Origin: an uncultured Saprospiraceae bacterium
GTDB taxonomy: Bacteria > Bacteroidota > Bacteroidia > Chitinophagales > Saprospiraceae
Assembly: GCA_937959275.1 (NCBI GenBank)
Contig: CALGLU010000118.1
Span: forward strand, 1 to 53,050
Direction of reading: 5' to 3'
Length of the DNA stretch: 53,050 nucleotides
A program made the translations under genes and the position numbers. Positions 15,392-26,300 of this stretch are shown here, in pieces (the stretch's first letter is position 1; every line of letters begins with the position of its first letter). The notes under the pieces are model-generated. The model made no database searches. It was given only the letters and a program-made list of their open reading frames with translations, and was not told where the DNA came from.

Positions 15392-18300
15392 CTATATACC
15401 ACCACATCCATCAATGAATGCATGAAAGGTAACACCTGGAAAAACTTCAAAATTAGAGTCTAATAATATTGATGTGCCTGAGTCATAGTCCACGGCAATA
15501 TCGGGATCTAATGAGCCAATCACTTGATCAGAAATAATATCTCCGTCAGCTTCCAGATCAGCATTTGTATCTAATATAAAGGTGAGCGGCGCTTGAGAAT
15601 GAGGCAACCCTCCATTAGCAAAGTCATCTGGACATATAGGGCATCCAGTTCCTGGATTTGGATATGGACGAATTGCTGTCGCATTATTGAATTCTCCATC
15701 AAGCGCATTTTCCATACTGTAGATCCATTCTAATGGATTAAATACAGGATTGGGGACCATGTCGATAGCAAAGACCCAACCATCCATATATTCCCAAATA
15801 CCGCAATCACCAATTGTATTAGGTGGTACAGCATTAGGATCACAATCCGGATCTCCCAGTACATCGAGGACTTGATTTCCACAATACAGGATAAGTGCAT
15901 CATCGCCATCCACATCCATGACCGCATCAATGTAACACGGAGCAAAACCAAAGAAACTGATAAAACCAGGTGCTTCGATAGATAACCAAATGCATTCTCC
16001 TGCTCCTAAAGGATCAGCTGGGAAATTATATTCAGGGACACCTCCTGAACCCAAACCTGCTGAGACTGATTCAATGCCATAGAATGAAAGGTCAGCAATA
16101 TCAGTCGTCGCGCATAATTGCATTGCCTTTGGTCTTCCTTGCACGTCTCCATCAATAACACCACTTATATATAAGCCTCCCGAACACAGAGAAGGACCAG
16201 GACATTGATTGGCTGGTACAGTAAATTGTACACTCAAAGAGCTACAAGGATCGGAAAAGGTCAACTCGATTACATCACCTTCCTGAGCCATAAATGAGAT
16301 TGTACCATTTAAAACCATGCTTGGGTCGTCACCGCCGTTTAAGACTTGAAAACCATTGACTTCAATAACTAATGTTGTGAATCCATCAACGCCTAAATAG
16401 GATATATTTACTTTTACCATATCGACTCCTGAGGTATTATCTATGCAATCATACATCGGATTACCAATAGAGCTGATACCACAAATCGGTGCTCCTGGAC
16501 ATTGATTAGCTGGCACAGTAAATTGTACACTCAATGCGTTGCAAGGATCGGTAAAGGTCAACTCAATTTGGTCACCTTCATTCGCCATAAATGTGATTGT
16601 ACCATTTGAAACATTGTTTGGATCATCACCACTATTTTGAACTTGAACGCCGTTGACTTCAATAACTAATGTAGTCAATCCATCAACGCCAACATAAGGT
16701 ATATTGACTTTTACCATATCGATGCCAGCAGTACTTGTTAAGCAATCAAAGTTTGGACTACCCAAAGAGCTAATGCCACAACTCGGCTGCAAGCAAGCAG
16801 GATTAGCCATCCCTGGCGTTGCAAAATCATCAGCTCCACATGCTGTTGTGGCAATACACCAATTAGCACCATTGTCATTTGTGATGTGATCTTGTGAAAC
16901 AGCTGAGTTGAAAGAAATCGCTTCTCCATCACCTTCGCTAGGAAAGGTGCTGCCTCCATCATATGCGACTACATCAATTATAGTACCGCTACAAGATATT
17001 ACAACTTGGTCACCAGCTTGGTTTAAGCTAAAGGCACCATGTTGATAAGCACTTGCTACTCCTCCACACGCAAACAAATTAGTATGAGAAATCACAATGC
17101 ATCCTCCTCCTGGCACAATGACTGAAGCAGATATGGTATGACTTGTTACCATGTCAGCAATGTCAAAACCATTCATATCTATCGCTGTCCCAGTCGTATT
17201 ACAGACTTCAAACCATTCATCAGCGGGTTCAGCACCACCACTTGGATTATACATGATTTCAGTGATAATTAGGTCACCTACATTTGGGCAGATAGCTGCT
17301 CCTGGACAAAAGTTAACTGGGATTGTACCACTGCTAGACACTGAGCTACACAAAGCATCAGTAAACGTAATTGTATATGAGTCACCTTCTTGAGCGGTAA
17401 ATATGATCATTCCATCCATTACCATTGATGGGTCGTCACCTGCATTGGGTACCATAGATCCATTTACGTTAATCAATAATACAGCACCCGGATCTATGCC
17501 TGCATACTTTAATTCTACAGTTACATTATCGATTCCAAATGTAAAAGACTGACAATTGATATCTGGAAGGTTAGGAAAACTGACACCACACATTGGAGGT
17601 GGGGCACATGCACTATTAGGTCCAGGTGGCAGAATTGTTTGTGTTGCAGCATCACACCAAGTCGTAGAATTTGAAGCCATAGGATTTGTCGCATTTGCAA
17701 TTGAACTTACACATCCATTTATAAGTATCCCAATGCCTGCATCATCCCAAACTCCTGCCGCAACAGCTATTGGTGCTCTCATGTTATTGATTGAGTTATA
17801 TTGCACATAATCTCTAATATTATCAGGGTTTCCAAAATTTTGCCCTAAGGTTCCTGGTATGTATAAGCCCAATTCACCAGCAGTAGGACTTAAGCCATTC
17901 CATTGGACTGTCACAAAATCACCTGGAGTTAATAGAAGTGATCCAGCGACGAGATTTGTAGATGAAATCATAGCATAAGCAGGATCATTACAAAGCATCC
18001 AATTAGAAATGTCAACAGTTGTAATCCCAACATTTTGTATCTCGATTACTTGATCACAAATTTCTAATTCCGAAATAAGTAGTGCATCAGATGCGCCTAG
18101 GCCAATATTTGTATTGCCAGGTGTCGATGGTATCGGACCTGTCCAAATGCCATTAATAAGTTGTAGAGAATACGTATCTGGAGTAGTGCCGGATTCGGCA
18201 ACTCCAACATTAATACTTGTCTGCCCCATTGCTGGACCTCCCAAAGCAGTAAAAACACCTTCATAACTTAAAAATTCGCAAGTGCCAGAAATAGACATAA

Positions 18301-18670
18301 TATTATTCAAGGCAATCCCATCTGGACCTTGTTGAATACTTGATGGTTTCCATACATAATACGTATAATTCGGATCCATTATACCTACTTGAAAATTGTC
18401 CATGGTTTGAATGTCATATGGCATCCCATTAGCTCCATTATATAAAGTCACTGCATATTCTGATGGATCAAAATTCAATCCATTTGGCACAGCTATCTCA
18501 ACAAATTCGTTGATATCAGTTCCTGCATTGTCATAATGAAATTCATTGATCAATATACCAGGAATACATTGTCCAAAAGAGGTGAATTGTAGAACCATTA
18601 CACAAATCAACATAGAGAATATTGATTTGAACGGTTGATTGCTCGACATGAAAACAGCGTTTCGATGCAT
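15392..18670 (-). CDS. large secreted protein with lamin-tail domains and three internal repeat modules
   Basis: This 1092-residue protein has a signal peptide ending near residue 34 (SFGQ); a second ATG at 18649 is an equally good start. Lamin-tail-like domains are seen at about 36-175 (ILINEFHYDNAGTDINEFVE), 197-345 (LLISELEICDQVIEIQN) and 464-610 (GDLIITEIMYNPSGG). Three modules of about 95 residues beginning CGxS lie at 361-457, 631-724 and 730-823; the last two are near copies with a 99-residue (297-bp) period. The C-terminus (FEVFPGVTFHAFIDGCGG) matches that of the neighbouring paralogue. It should be exported and cell-surface or matrix located; the ligand is unknown. Confidence 0.85.
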   Translation of the reverse strand: MHRNAVFMSSNQPFKSIFSMLICVMVLQFTSFGQCIPGILINEFHYDNAGTDINEFVEIAVPNGLNFDPSEYAVTLYNGANGMPYDIQTMDNFQVGIMDPNYTYYVWKPSSIQQGPDGIALNNIMSISGTCEFLSYEGVFTALGGPAMGQTSINVGVAESGTTPDTYSLQLINGIWTGPIPSTPGNTNIGLGASDALLISELEICDQVIEIQNVGITTVDISNWMLCNDPAYAMISSTNLVAGSLLLTPGDFVTVQWNGLSPTAGELGLYIPGTLGQNFGNPDNIRDYVQYNSINNMRAPIAVAAGVWDDAGIGILINGCVSSIANATNPMASNSTTWCDAATQTILPPGPNSACAPPPMCGVSFPNLPDINCQSFTFGIDNVTVELKYAGIDPGAVLLINVNGSMVPNAGDDPSMVMDGMIIFTAQEGDSYTITFTDALCSSVSSSGTIPVNFCPGAAICPNVGDLIITEIMYNPSGGAEPADEWFEVCNTTGTAIDMNGFDIADMVTSHTISASVIVPGGGCIVISHTNLFACGGVASAYQHGAFSLNQAGDQVVISCSGTIIDVVAYDGGSTFPSEGDGEAISFNSAVSQDHITNDNGANWCIATTACGADDFATPGMANPACLQPSCGISSLGSPNFDCLTSTAGIDMVKVNIPYVGVDGLTTLVIEVNGVQVQNSGDDPNNVSNGTITFMANEGDQIELTFTDPCNALSVQFTVPANQCPGAPICGISSIGNPMYDCIDNTSGVDMVKVNISYLGVDGFTTLVIEVNGFQVLNGGDDPSMVLNGTISFMAQEGDVIELTFSDPCSSLSVQFTVPANQCPGPSLCSGGLYISGVIDGDVQGRPKAMQLCATTDIADLSFYGIESVSAGLGSGGVPEYNFPADPLGAGECIWLSIEAPGFISFFGFAPCYIDAVMDVDGDDALILYCGNQVLDVLGDPDCDPNAVPPNTIGDCGIWEYMDGWVFAIDMVPNPVFNPLEWIYSMENALDGEFNNATAIRPYPNPGTGCPICPDDFANGGLPHSQAPLTFILDTNADLEADGDIISDQVIGSLDPDIAVDYDSGTSILLDSNFEVFPGVTFHAFIDGCGGI
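15900..16140 (-). other. module shared with the N-terminus of the neighbouring paralogue
   Basis: Within the 1092-residue protein (about residues 838-925) the sequence GRPKAMQLCATTDIADLSFYGIESV resumes, in content, the N-terminal module of the 874-residue paralogue (PKAIQLCATANIPDLSIFGIESV). Both continue with GECIW, FFGF, CY and GDD. The module therefore sits C-terminal in one protein and N-terminal in the other, evidence of domain shuffling between them. Confidence 0.75.
16200..16795 (-). repeat. 297-bp direct repeat pair inside the lamin-tail gene
   Basis: Two highly similar in-frame copies begin near 16200 and 16498 (compare GACATTGATTGGCTGG with GACATTGATTAGCTGG). They encode the two 99-residue CGISS modules. 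The strong nucleotide similarity points to a fairly recent duplication or ongoing gene conversion. Confidence 0.85.
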
Positions 18671-18980
18671 AGTAAAGATTTAAAATTTTAAGAAAATAAG
18701 GCTTACAGAAGTATTACACTATATGATTCCATATAATTAAATACGCCGTATTATTTCCGATTGAAAGTTTAATTGTCTTCCCTGAACGGGATTGAAGAAC
18801 AGCTAATATAGAATATCTTTTCGAAAGGAAATGTCTTTTATAGATAAAAAGTCACTTCCACCTAACGGATGGCTTTTCAAGTAATTGATAACATTTGGGG
18901 ATGTTTGATCTGAACTGCTTCACCTAACTGCAGACAAAAAACGTGTTCATTTGATATCAGTGATAATCAATATTCAGGAA
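18671..18980. other. intergenic region upstream of the 1092-residue protein
   Basis: This stretch of about 310 bp carries no credible ORF. It should contain the minus-strand promoter of the gene ending at 15392, but no clear TAnnTTTG box with a spaced TTG was found. Confidence 0.5.
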
Positions 18981-18983
18981 ACG

Positions 18984-19014
18984 AAAAGAGGCCCTGTTCA
19001 CAGAACAGAGCCTC
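18984..19014 (-). terminator. intrinsic terminator after the second lamin-tail gene
   Basis: On the minus strand GAGGCTCTGTTC-TGT-GAACAGGGCCTC forms a 12-bp stem with one G-U pair and a 3-nt loop, followed by TTTT. It lies 34 bp beyond the stop codon at 19048. Confidence 0.88.
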
Positions 19015-19047
19015 TCATTAATTCTAAGGATATCGTTTGTCACGTGC

Positions 19048-21672
19048 TTATTGGCTACCGCCACAGCCATCTATAAAGGCGTGAAACTCAACGCCAAGAA
19101 CAACTTCAAATATTGGATCCATCGTGATCTCAACGCCTGCATCATAATCGACCATGATGTTAGGATCTGTCATGCCTATGATTTCAGTTGATATGATTGT
19201 CATATCTGCTTCATAGTCTGTCGTCACATCTAGATTACCTGACAACACTAAATCATTAGGACAGCTAGGCGCACAAGCATCATTCGCTGAACCTAGACTA
19301 GCTACAAAAACACCAGTCGTAGAAGTCGCAGCGCACCAATTCGCTGGATCGTCATTTAACGTCGCATCTAGTGATCCAGGATCTAGTGAAATAGAAAACC
19401 CACCTCCCGGATCTGGCCAACCATTATTTGTATCGTAGACGACTTGGTCAATCACAGTCGTATTACAGGTGATAATAATTTCATCATCGTCATTTGCTAA
19501 AGAATTAAAACCAGGATACTCATAATCTGTTACCACACCTCCATTTGTTGCCATATCTGCATTTTCTCCAAATACTGCATAACCTCCTGCGGGTACAATC
19601 AAACTAGTCGTAATTAAGAAGTTATTCCCGCCATTATCCGTAACAGTATATCCAAACATATCAATGTCATTTCCAGTTGGGTTATGCACTTCAAAAAATT
19701 CATCAGAGGCTCCTTCTGGTGGACTTGGATTATATAATATTTCTGAGATGACTAAGTCTCCTGTATTTGCACAAACAACTGCTGAACAATCAATCGTTTC
19801 AACAGTACGAGCAGCTGATGTACAGCTAGCATCTGCGACATCTCTTACGACAATGTCAATACTAGAAACTGCATTATTCATAGGTAGTGTTATGGTAATA
19901 GGACTTATCGCTTCAGGCCCCGTTGCTAGTTGCATGCTGTTAGTCAGGTCATAGACTTCGACTGTACCTGATGTCATAGAGGCTGTAAAATTAACATCGA
20001 ACAAAAAATCACCATTCTCACATCTCAAATTGCTAATGAAATCAAGGTCAATCATACAAGTGGCAATTGGACACATATCATTCGCTGAACCTAAGCTTGC
20101 TACAAAATCACCTGTCATAGAAGTAGCATCACACCAATTCGCCTGGTCGTCATTTGATATGGCATCTAATGCACTTGGACTCAGCGAAATAGACGTCCCA
20201 TTTCCAGAGCCTGGCCATCCAGAGTCATAAAAGACTTGATCTATCACAGTGCCTCCACATTCAATGATGATTTCATCTTCTGTATTACTCAATGAGGTAG
20301 CACTTGGATACACATAATCAACGGCAACACCACCATTTGTGAGCGGATCGCCATTTTCTCCAAAAACGACATATCCACCAGCTGGCACGATTAAGCTTGT
20401 AGAAATCGTAAAACTATTGGTACCTGCGTCTTTGATGACATAATCGAGCATATCAATATCGCTACCTGTCGGATTATAGACTTCAAAAAATTCATCAGAA
20501 CTATCTTCTGGTGGATTTGGATCAGACAGGATTTCGGTTATTACCAAATCACCAACGGCAGCACAGACAATATTCGATACACATGCACTATTTGCTGCGC
20601 CTAATGTTGGGCTATCTGCTGTACACCAGGTTGTTGAATTTGTTAAGCTAGGCAGAGTGCCTTCAGCGATTGCAGTTGCGCAGCCTGCAGCTGCATCGAA
20701 TGTAGCAGACAAGGTAACATCATCCCAAACGCCTGCCGCAACAGCGACACTCGCTCTATTACTAGCTGGTATTCCATTGTAAACTACATAATCAATAATA
20801 CTAGCAGCTGCGCCAAAGCCACCTGTTGGTAGATATAAACCAATTTCTCCGGCTCCAGTAGTCGTAATACTTGGCCATTGCAGGACTACAAAATCTCCTG
20901 GAGCTACCATCAATGAACCACTCACTAATGTTACATTGGCTGAGCCAATCGCATGATAAATTGGTCTGGAACACAATCTCCAAGCAGAAATGTCAACAGT
21001 TGTTGATCCTACATTTTGTAATTCTATTGTTTGTGTACATAACTCTACTTCTGAAATAAGAATAGTCTCAATAACTGGAGCGCAATTCACTCTTATATCA
21101 GGATAGGGTGTAGCTGCTGTTGCATTTGTACTTTCTCCGTCTAAAGCATTAATACCACTATACGTCCATTCCGTATTGTCAAATGTTGAATTTGCTGTGC
21201 TTCCGTTTCGATTGGCCCAGCCATCTAAATAGTCCCAAGCTTGCCCACTTTCATCTTGTCCATCAACACCATGCACATCTATCAATGTACCAGAACAATA
21301 CAGTAAATAGTCATCATCTCCATTCCCATTGATTTGAGCTTCAACATAGCAAGCATCAAATCCAAAAAAATCAAAGAATTCAGTTGCATCTTTTGTAATC
21401 CATATACATTCTCCTATTGCAAGCGCATCAGATGCTAGATTAAACTCTGGACTACCAGAAGAAGTCCCTTCATTTGTAACGGACTCAATACCGAATATAC
21501 TTAGATCGGGAATGTTAGCGGTTGCGCAAAGTTGAATAGCCTTAGGTGTACCACCTGATAAAGGCCCATCTATAAAGCCTTCGATATATAGATCATTGCA
21601 TTGAGAATGTAGATTGCCATGCGCAAGGCAAAGCAAGCAAAGCGAAGTCAAAAGGATAGTAATTTTTTGCAT
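19048..21672 (-). CDS. secreted lamin-tail-domain protein, paralogue of its downstream neighbour
   Basis: From the ATG at 21672 this is an 874-residue protein with a clean signal peptide (MQKITILLTSLCLLCLAHG... HSQ); a longer reading would start at a TTG at 21699. An N-terminal module (PKAIQLCATANIPDLSIFG) is followed by three lamin-tail-like domains: ILISEVELCTQTIELQNVGS, then GDLVITEILSDPNPPEDSSD, then GDLVISEILYNPSPPEGASD, the last two clearly duplicated. The C-terminus VDYDAGVEITMDPIFEVVLG...HAFIDGCGG matches the neighbour's. Both proteins are Cys-, Thr- and Asp-rich with few Lys, as usual for exported surface proteins. Function unknown; adhesion or matrix roles are only inference. Confidence 0.85.
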   Translation of the reverse strand: MQKITILLTSLCLLCLAHGNLHSQCNDLYIEGFIDGPLSGGTPKAIQLCATANIPDLSIFGIESVTNEGTSSGSPEFNLASDALAIGECIWITKDATEFFDFFGFDACYVEAQINGNGDDDYLLYCSGTLIDVHGVDGQDESGQAWDYLDGWANRNGSTANSTFDNTEWTYSGINALDGESTNATAATPYPDIRVNCAPVIETILISEVELCTQTIELQNVGSTTVDISAWRLCSRPIYHAIGSANVTLVSGSLMVAPGDFVVLQWPSITTTGAGEIGLYLPTGGFGAAASIIDYVVYNGIPASNRASVAVAAGVWDDVTLSATFDAAAGCATAIAEGTLPSLTNSTTWCTADSPTLGAANSACVSNIVCAAVGDLVITEILSDPNPPEDSSDEFFEVYNPTGSDIDMLDYVIKDAGTNSFTISTSLIVPAGGYVVFGENGDPLTNGGVAVDYVYPSATSLSNTEDEIIIECGGTVIDQVFYDSGWPGSGNGTSISLSPSALDAISNDDQANWCDATSMTGDFVASLGSANDMCPIATCMIDLDFISNLRCENGDFLFDVNFTASMTSGTVEVYDLTNSMQLATGPEAISPITITLPMNNAVSSIDIVVRDVADASCTSAARTVETIDCSAVVCANTGDLVISEILYNPSPPEGASDEFFEVHNPTGNDIDMFGYTVTDNGGNNFLITTSLIVPAGGYAVFGENADMATNGGVVTDYEYPGFNSLANDDDEIIITCNTTVIDQVVYDTNNGWPDPGGGFSISLDPGSLDATLNDDPANWCAATSTTGVFVASLGSANDACAPSCPNDLVLSGNLDVTTDYEADMTIISTEIIGMTDPNIMVDYDAGVEITMDPIFEVVLGVEFHAFIDGCGGSQ

Positions 21673-21850
21673 ACGATACTTGAATTTTAAATTGATCAAT
21701 TACGGAGTTTCAGGATTCCGTCAATTGAAAGATACCAATTCGTTATCTATGATTTAATGCAATTGAAAAATAATTACTAAACTTTAAGATTTGTTGTGTC
21801 TTAGCTTACTGTTGAATACCGTTAATGTAAGCTGTATATCAAAAGCTCAT

Positions 21851-22507
21851 TTACCAGTTCGCAATCACATCAATGTTTCCCTTTACCATTTGGTCTAATG
21901 CAACTGTAACTTCTGTGCCTAAGGGTAGGAATATGTCTGACCTAGAACCGAATTTTATAAAGCCAAGTTCGTCTCCTTGTTGTACAGATTGCCCTTCAGA
22001 CATATAATGTTTAATTCTCCTTGCCATTGCACCAGCGATCTGCCTCACTAAGATTTCTTTGCCATCCTTCGTACGGATGACAGTAGTTGTTCGTTCATTT
22101 TCAGTTGATGACTTGGGATGCCAAGCGACCAGATATTTTCCTTTATGATATTTTGCGTAGTTCACAGTACCACTAACCGGGACTCGATTGGCATGTACAT
22201 TCAGTGGAGACATAAAAATGGAGACTTGAAGCCGTTTGTCTTTGAAGTATTCTGGTTCCATGGTTTCTTCTATGACTACAACTTTTCCGTCTGCAGAAGC
22301 ATATATTTTTGAATCATCAATTGTCTCAATTGGACGCTTAGGATTTCTAAAAAATTGAATGCTAAATATTAGTAGAAATAACAACACAGCGACTACGACC
22401 CACAGCACATACAGCCAAACGCCAACTACACTTCCTAATCCCCAAAGGCTAAGTATAAGTCCTCCTATTAAAATGATAAAAATTGATTTTCCTTCTTTAT
22501 GAAGCAT
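21851..22507 (-). CDS. psd: phosphatidylserine decarboxylase, short type
   Basis: This 218-residue proenzyme makes phosphatidylethanolamine from phosphatidylserine at the inner membrane. N-terminal hydrophobic segments (about 8-46) anchor it. IFMSPLNVHANRVPVSG is the family's His-containing core, and the self-cleavage site is FGSR, giving a pyruvoyl group at S188 in LGFIKFGSRSDIFLP. The length suits the short Psd class. It overlaps cdsA by 11 bp, so both steps of phospholipid synthesis are coupled. An inverted repeat (AGCTTAC/GTAAGCT, 21803-21833) downstream may mark the transcript end but lacks a T-tract. Confidence 0.94.
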   Translation of the reverse strand: MLHKEGKSIFIILIGGLILSLWGLGSVVGVWLYVLWVVVAVLLFLLIFSIQFFRNPKRPIETIDDSKIYASADGKVVVIEETMEPEYFKDKRLQVSIFMSPLNVHANRVPVSGTVNYAKYHKGKYLVAWHPKSSTENERTTTVIRTKDGKEILVRQIAGAMARRIKHYMSEGQSVQQGDELGFIKFGSRSDIFLPLGTEVTVALDQMVKGNIDVIANW

Positions 22508-23318
22508 AAATGATTTGATTTATATAAAGCATAACAAATGGGATTGCAAAAATAAAACTATCTAGCCTGTCCAAAAAGCCTCCATGACCTGCCAATATTG
22601 TTCCTGAATCCTTAATCTTAAAATGTCGTTTCATCGCAGACTCAACTAAATCACCTAAACTGCCAAACAACCAAACAATCAAGCCAATCCCTATCCAATG
22701 TACCATTCCAATACTGGGAATAAGATTAGAACAGATGATAGCAGTTATTATCGTAAAAACACCACCTCCAAAAAACCCTTCCCAGGTCTTTTTGGGTGAA
22801 ACAGACTCAAAAAGCTTATGTTTCCCAAAGTTTTTTCCAACAAAATAGGCAGCGATGTCGCTGATCCAAATCATGGCGAATATGGCAAATAACACATGAC
22901 CATAGTCCGGTGTTTCTTTTATCCAAAACAAAAGGACTAGAATCGGAAATGTGATGTAAATAAATGAGTGAAGTGTAGGAAACTGATGAAGAGCTGTCCG
23001 TTTTTTAAGCAATAAGTACAAACCACTCAATAGTAAGTAGACGCACGATATGTAGTTGATAATCAATAGGTAAGAGGGGTCTGACCAACGATACACGACC
23101 AAAATTATCAATGCGATAGAGCCCAAAATAGAAACAAAAACATACGTAAAAGCACTTGTCACCCCAGCCAATGCTATTGCACAAAACTCATACAACATGG
23201 CTAGCATGATAATGATAAATAAGGCTTGAGCAGTACCAGCAGAATAGAGTAAAAGTGCCAAGAAGAGTACAGCTAAAATGACTCCTGTTATGATTCGCTG
23301 CTTCAAATTACTGTCCAT
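22497..23318 (-). CDS. cdsA: phosphatidate cytidylyltransferase
   Basis: This 273-residue integral membrane enzyme makes CDP-diacylglycerol from phosphatidate and CTP, the branch-point precursor of phospholipids. About eight membrane helices span 10-225. The C-terminal CDS signature SAMKRHFKIKDSG...AGHGGFLDRLDS is complete, as is SPKKTWEGFFGG. It is the first gene of a cdsA-psd pair with an 11-bp overlap, supplying the precursor for the phosphatidylserine that Psd uses. It is divergent from the FG-GAP lipoprotein gene with a 72-bp gap. Confidence 0.96.
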   Translation of the reverse strand: MDSNLKQRIITGVILAVLFLALLLYSAGTAQALFIIIMLAMLYEFCAIALAGVTSAFTYVFVSILGSIALIILVVYRWSDPSYLLIINYISCVYLLLSGLYLLLKKRTALHQFPTLHSFIYITFPILVLLFWIKETPDYGHVLFAIFAMIWISDIAAYFVGKNFGKHKLFESVSPKKTWEGFFGGGVFTIITAIICSNLIPSIGMVHWIGIGLIVWLFGSLGDLVESAMKRHFKIKDSGTILAGHGGFLDRLDSFIFAIPFVMLYINQIIYAS

Positions 23319-23354
23319 CGATCACAAGGTAAACAGATATCAATTCTGATTGGT

Positions 23355-23362
23355 TAATTTTG
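23355..23362 (+). promoter_or_regulatory. candidate -7 box for the FG-GAP lipoprotein gene
   Basis: TAATTTTG matches TAnnTTTG exactly and lies 28 bp before the ATG at 23391. No TTG is seen at the standard distance upstream. Confidence 0.4.
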
Positions 23363-23390
23363 CATGAATCTTTAAGTTTGAGACATAAGT

Positions 23391-26300
23391 ATGAAGTATA
23401 GCTTGTTGACGGTAGTTTTGTGTATTGTTTTTGGATCATGTTCAACAGATCAGCAAGATGGCTATGCCTTATCGACAAGATTTTCTTTACTGGATAGCCT
23501 TCAGTCTAACCTGGTGTTTTCAAATGATTTGAAGGTTGATTTAGAGAGTAAGTACAATTTGCTCGATTATGATTACTTCTATAATGGGGCAGGCGTGGGT
23601 ATTGCTGACCTTAATAATGATGGTCTGGATGATATCGTATTGACAGGTAATATGGTGCCCAATAAGCTATTTCTCAATAAAGGAGATCTTGTTTTCGAAG
23701 ATATTAGTGATGCGGCTGGTATAAACCAAAATAAACATTGGGCAAATGGCGTGAGCTTTGCTGATATCAATGGTGATGGGTGGTTGGATATCTATATTTC
23801 TCAAGGTGGTCCAGGTCCTCAAGGCGAGAGGGCGAATGTACTACTTGTCAATCAAAAGAATTTAACATTTAAAGAATCTGCAGCGGTGTATGGATTGGCT
23901 GACATTGGTATATCCACTCAATCGGTTTTCTTCGATTATGATCAAGACAATGATTTAGATTGTTTTGTGATGAATGAAAGTGTATTGTATGGCTATGATC
24001 CCATTTCATTTCTGCAGACCATAGCATCGAATAAAGAAGCTAGTGAGCTGAGCTTGAGTCGATTATATCAAAATGATAAGGGTGTTTTTAATGATGTATC
24101 AATAGAAGCTGGGATCAATAAACCAACATTTGGCTTAGGTCTTGTGGTGAGTGATTTGAATAATGATAAGCTTTTAGACATTTATGTAGCGAATGATTAT
24201 TATTTGCCAGATGCCATGTACATCAATAGGGGAGATGGGACATTTAAAGATGAAATCAAAGCGAGGACAGATCATGTTTCTATGTTTGGAATGGGAGTAG
24301 ATGCAGAAGATATCAATCATGATGGACATCCAGATCTTTTCGTTTTGGATATGGCAGCAAGCGATCATATCAGATCTAAAACATTGATGGCCTCAATGAA
24401 TACGGCTGACTTTGATCTATTAGTGAATGACTTGAGGTTTCAACATCAATATATGTTTAATGCCCTGCAGATCAGTAATGGTCAGAAGAACTTTAAAAAT
24501 GTATCACATCTGGCGGGATTAGCGAAGACGGATTGGTCATGGGCAGGCTTGATTGCTGATTTTGATTCGGATGGAGAGCGGGATGTTTTCGTGACGAATG
24601 GTTATCGTCGGTATGGATTAGACAATGATTTTAAAATCCGTGTCAATGAAGCGAAGCAACAATTTGGTGGTTCTGTTCCACTTGATCAAAAGGAGGCATT
24701 ATATAACTCCATGCCAGAAGGAAAACTGTCAAATCTTATGTATCAAAATCAAGGTTCATTACAGTTTGAAGATGTCTCAGATGACTGGGGTTTTGATAAG
24801 CCAACATTCTCAAATGGCGCTGCCTTTTCTGATCTGGATAATGATGGTGATTTGGATCTAGTAATCAACAATATTGACCAGCAAGTTTTGCTCTATAAAA
24901 ATAACAGTTCTGACAATTCTGAATACAAGTTTTTAAATGTCATTACAAGAGGAAAGACATCTGAAGATTTTGCAAAAATTAAATTAATTTATGCTGATAA
25001 AACCGAACAAATTGGTGAGTCAAAGCGTGTCCGCGGGTACCGAAGTGCTGTATCAACAAAAGTACATTTTGGCATTAAAAAGGACTTGAATATTGATGAA
25101 GTTATTGTCGAATGGGGAAATGGCACACACGAAATAAAAAAGAATATTAGTGGCAATCAAACATTGGAATTTAATATAAAAAATGCCTCTCCTGCAAATG
25201 AAAATGGAAAGCAAGAGCTGAATTTATTCTCAACTATTCCGAATGGACAATACAAGCTAAATTATATTCACAGAGAAAATACATATGACGATTTTGAAAA
25301 GGAGATATTGCTACCCATACGGCAGTCTACTTTGGGACCATTTCTTTCGACTGCTGATGTCAATAATGATGGTTTAGAAGATTTATTTATTGGTGGAGCT
25401 GCTGGCTTTTCTGGTGTTTTATACATTCAAAATAAGACTGGATTTGAGAGTAAGGAATCAACTGACTTTTTAGCAGACAAGGCGTTTGAGGATTTGGGAT
25501 CCACTTTTGTAGATGTTGATCAAGATGGTGATTTAGATTTGTTTGTATGCAGTGGAGGGAATACATTTTCTACCGATAATAAACTGTATATCAATAGATT
25601 ATACCTGAATGACGGTACTGGCCATTTCGTTAGAGACCAACAAGAGGCCTTAACGAATGATCGAGCTCAATCTGTAAAGTGCATCGCAGCAGACTTAAAT
25701 AAAGATGGAGTCCCAGAACTTATTATTGCTAATCGGATCGTCCCACAAAATTACCCTATACATGCACCCTCAGTCATCTACCAAATACAAAATGGCGAAT
25801 TAAAGGATGTAACAGAAACATGGTGTCCTGATTTAAAAGAATTCGGAATTATCAATGATTTAATTGCGACTGATTTTGATGGAGATGATGACTTGGATTT
25901 AATTGTTGTTGGAGAGTGGACAGACCTAGGCCTTTTTGAAAATATAGGGAATACATTAATTAAAAAAGAAGGCCCTGAAAATAGTTCTGGTTGGTGGTAT
26001 AGCATTACAGAAACGGATATAAATAATGACAACTTACCGGATTATGTAATCGGTAACTTGGGATTAAATTCTAAATATAAAGCAAGCCCTGATAAGCCAT
26101 TTAAAATTTTCGCTGATGATCTAGATGAAAATGGAACGACGGACATTGTTTTGAGTAATAAATACAAAAGTAAATATGTGCCCTTGAGAGGCAAAGAATG
26201 CTCATCACAACAGATGCCATTTATTGCAGAAAAATACCCAAGTTATGAAGGCTTTGCCAACGCCAGTCTAATTGATATTTATGGCGATAAGATTAACTCA

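Noticed and set aside
21673-21699. TTG start extending the second lamin-tail protein by nine residues
   Set aside because: The ATG at 21672 begins a standard signal peptide; the upstream codon is a weak TTG.
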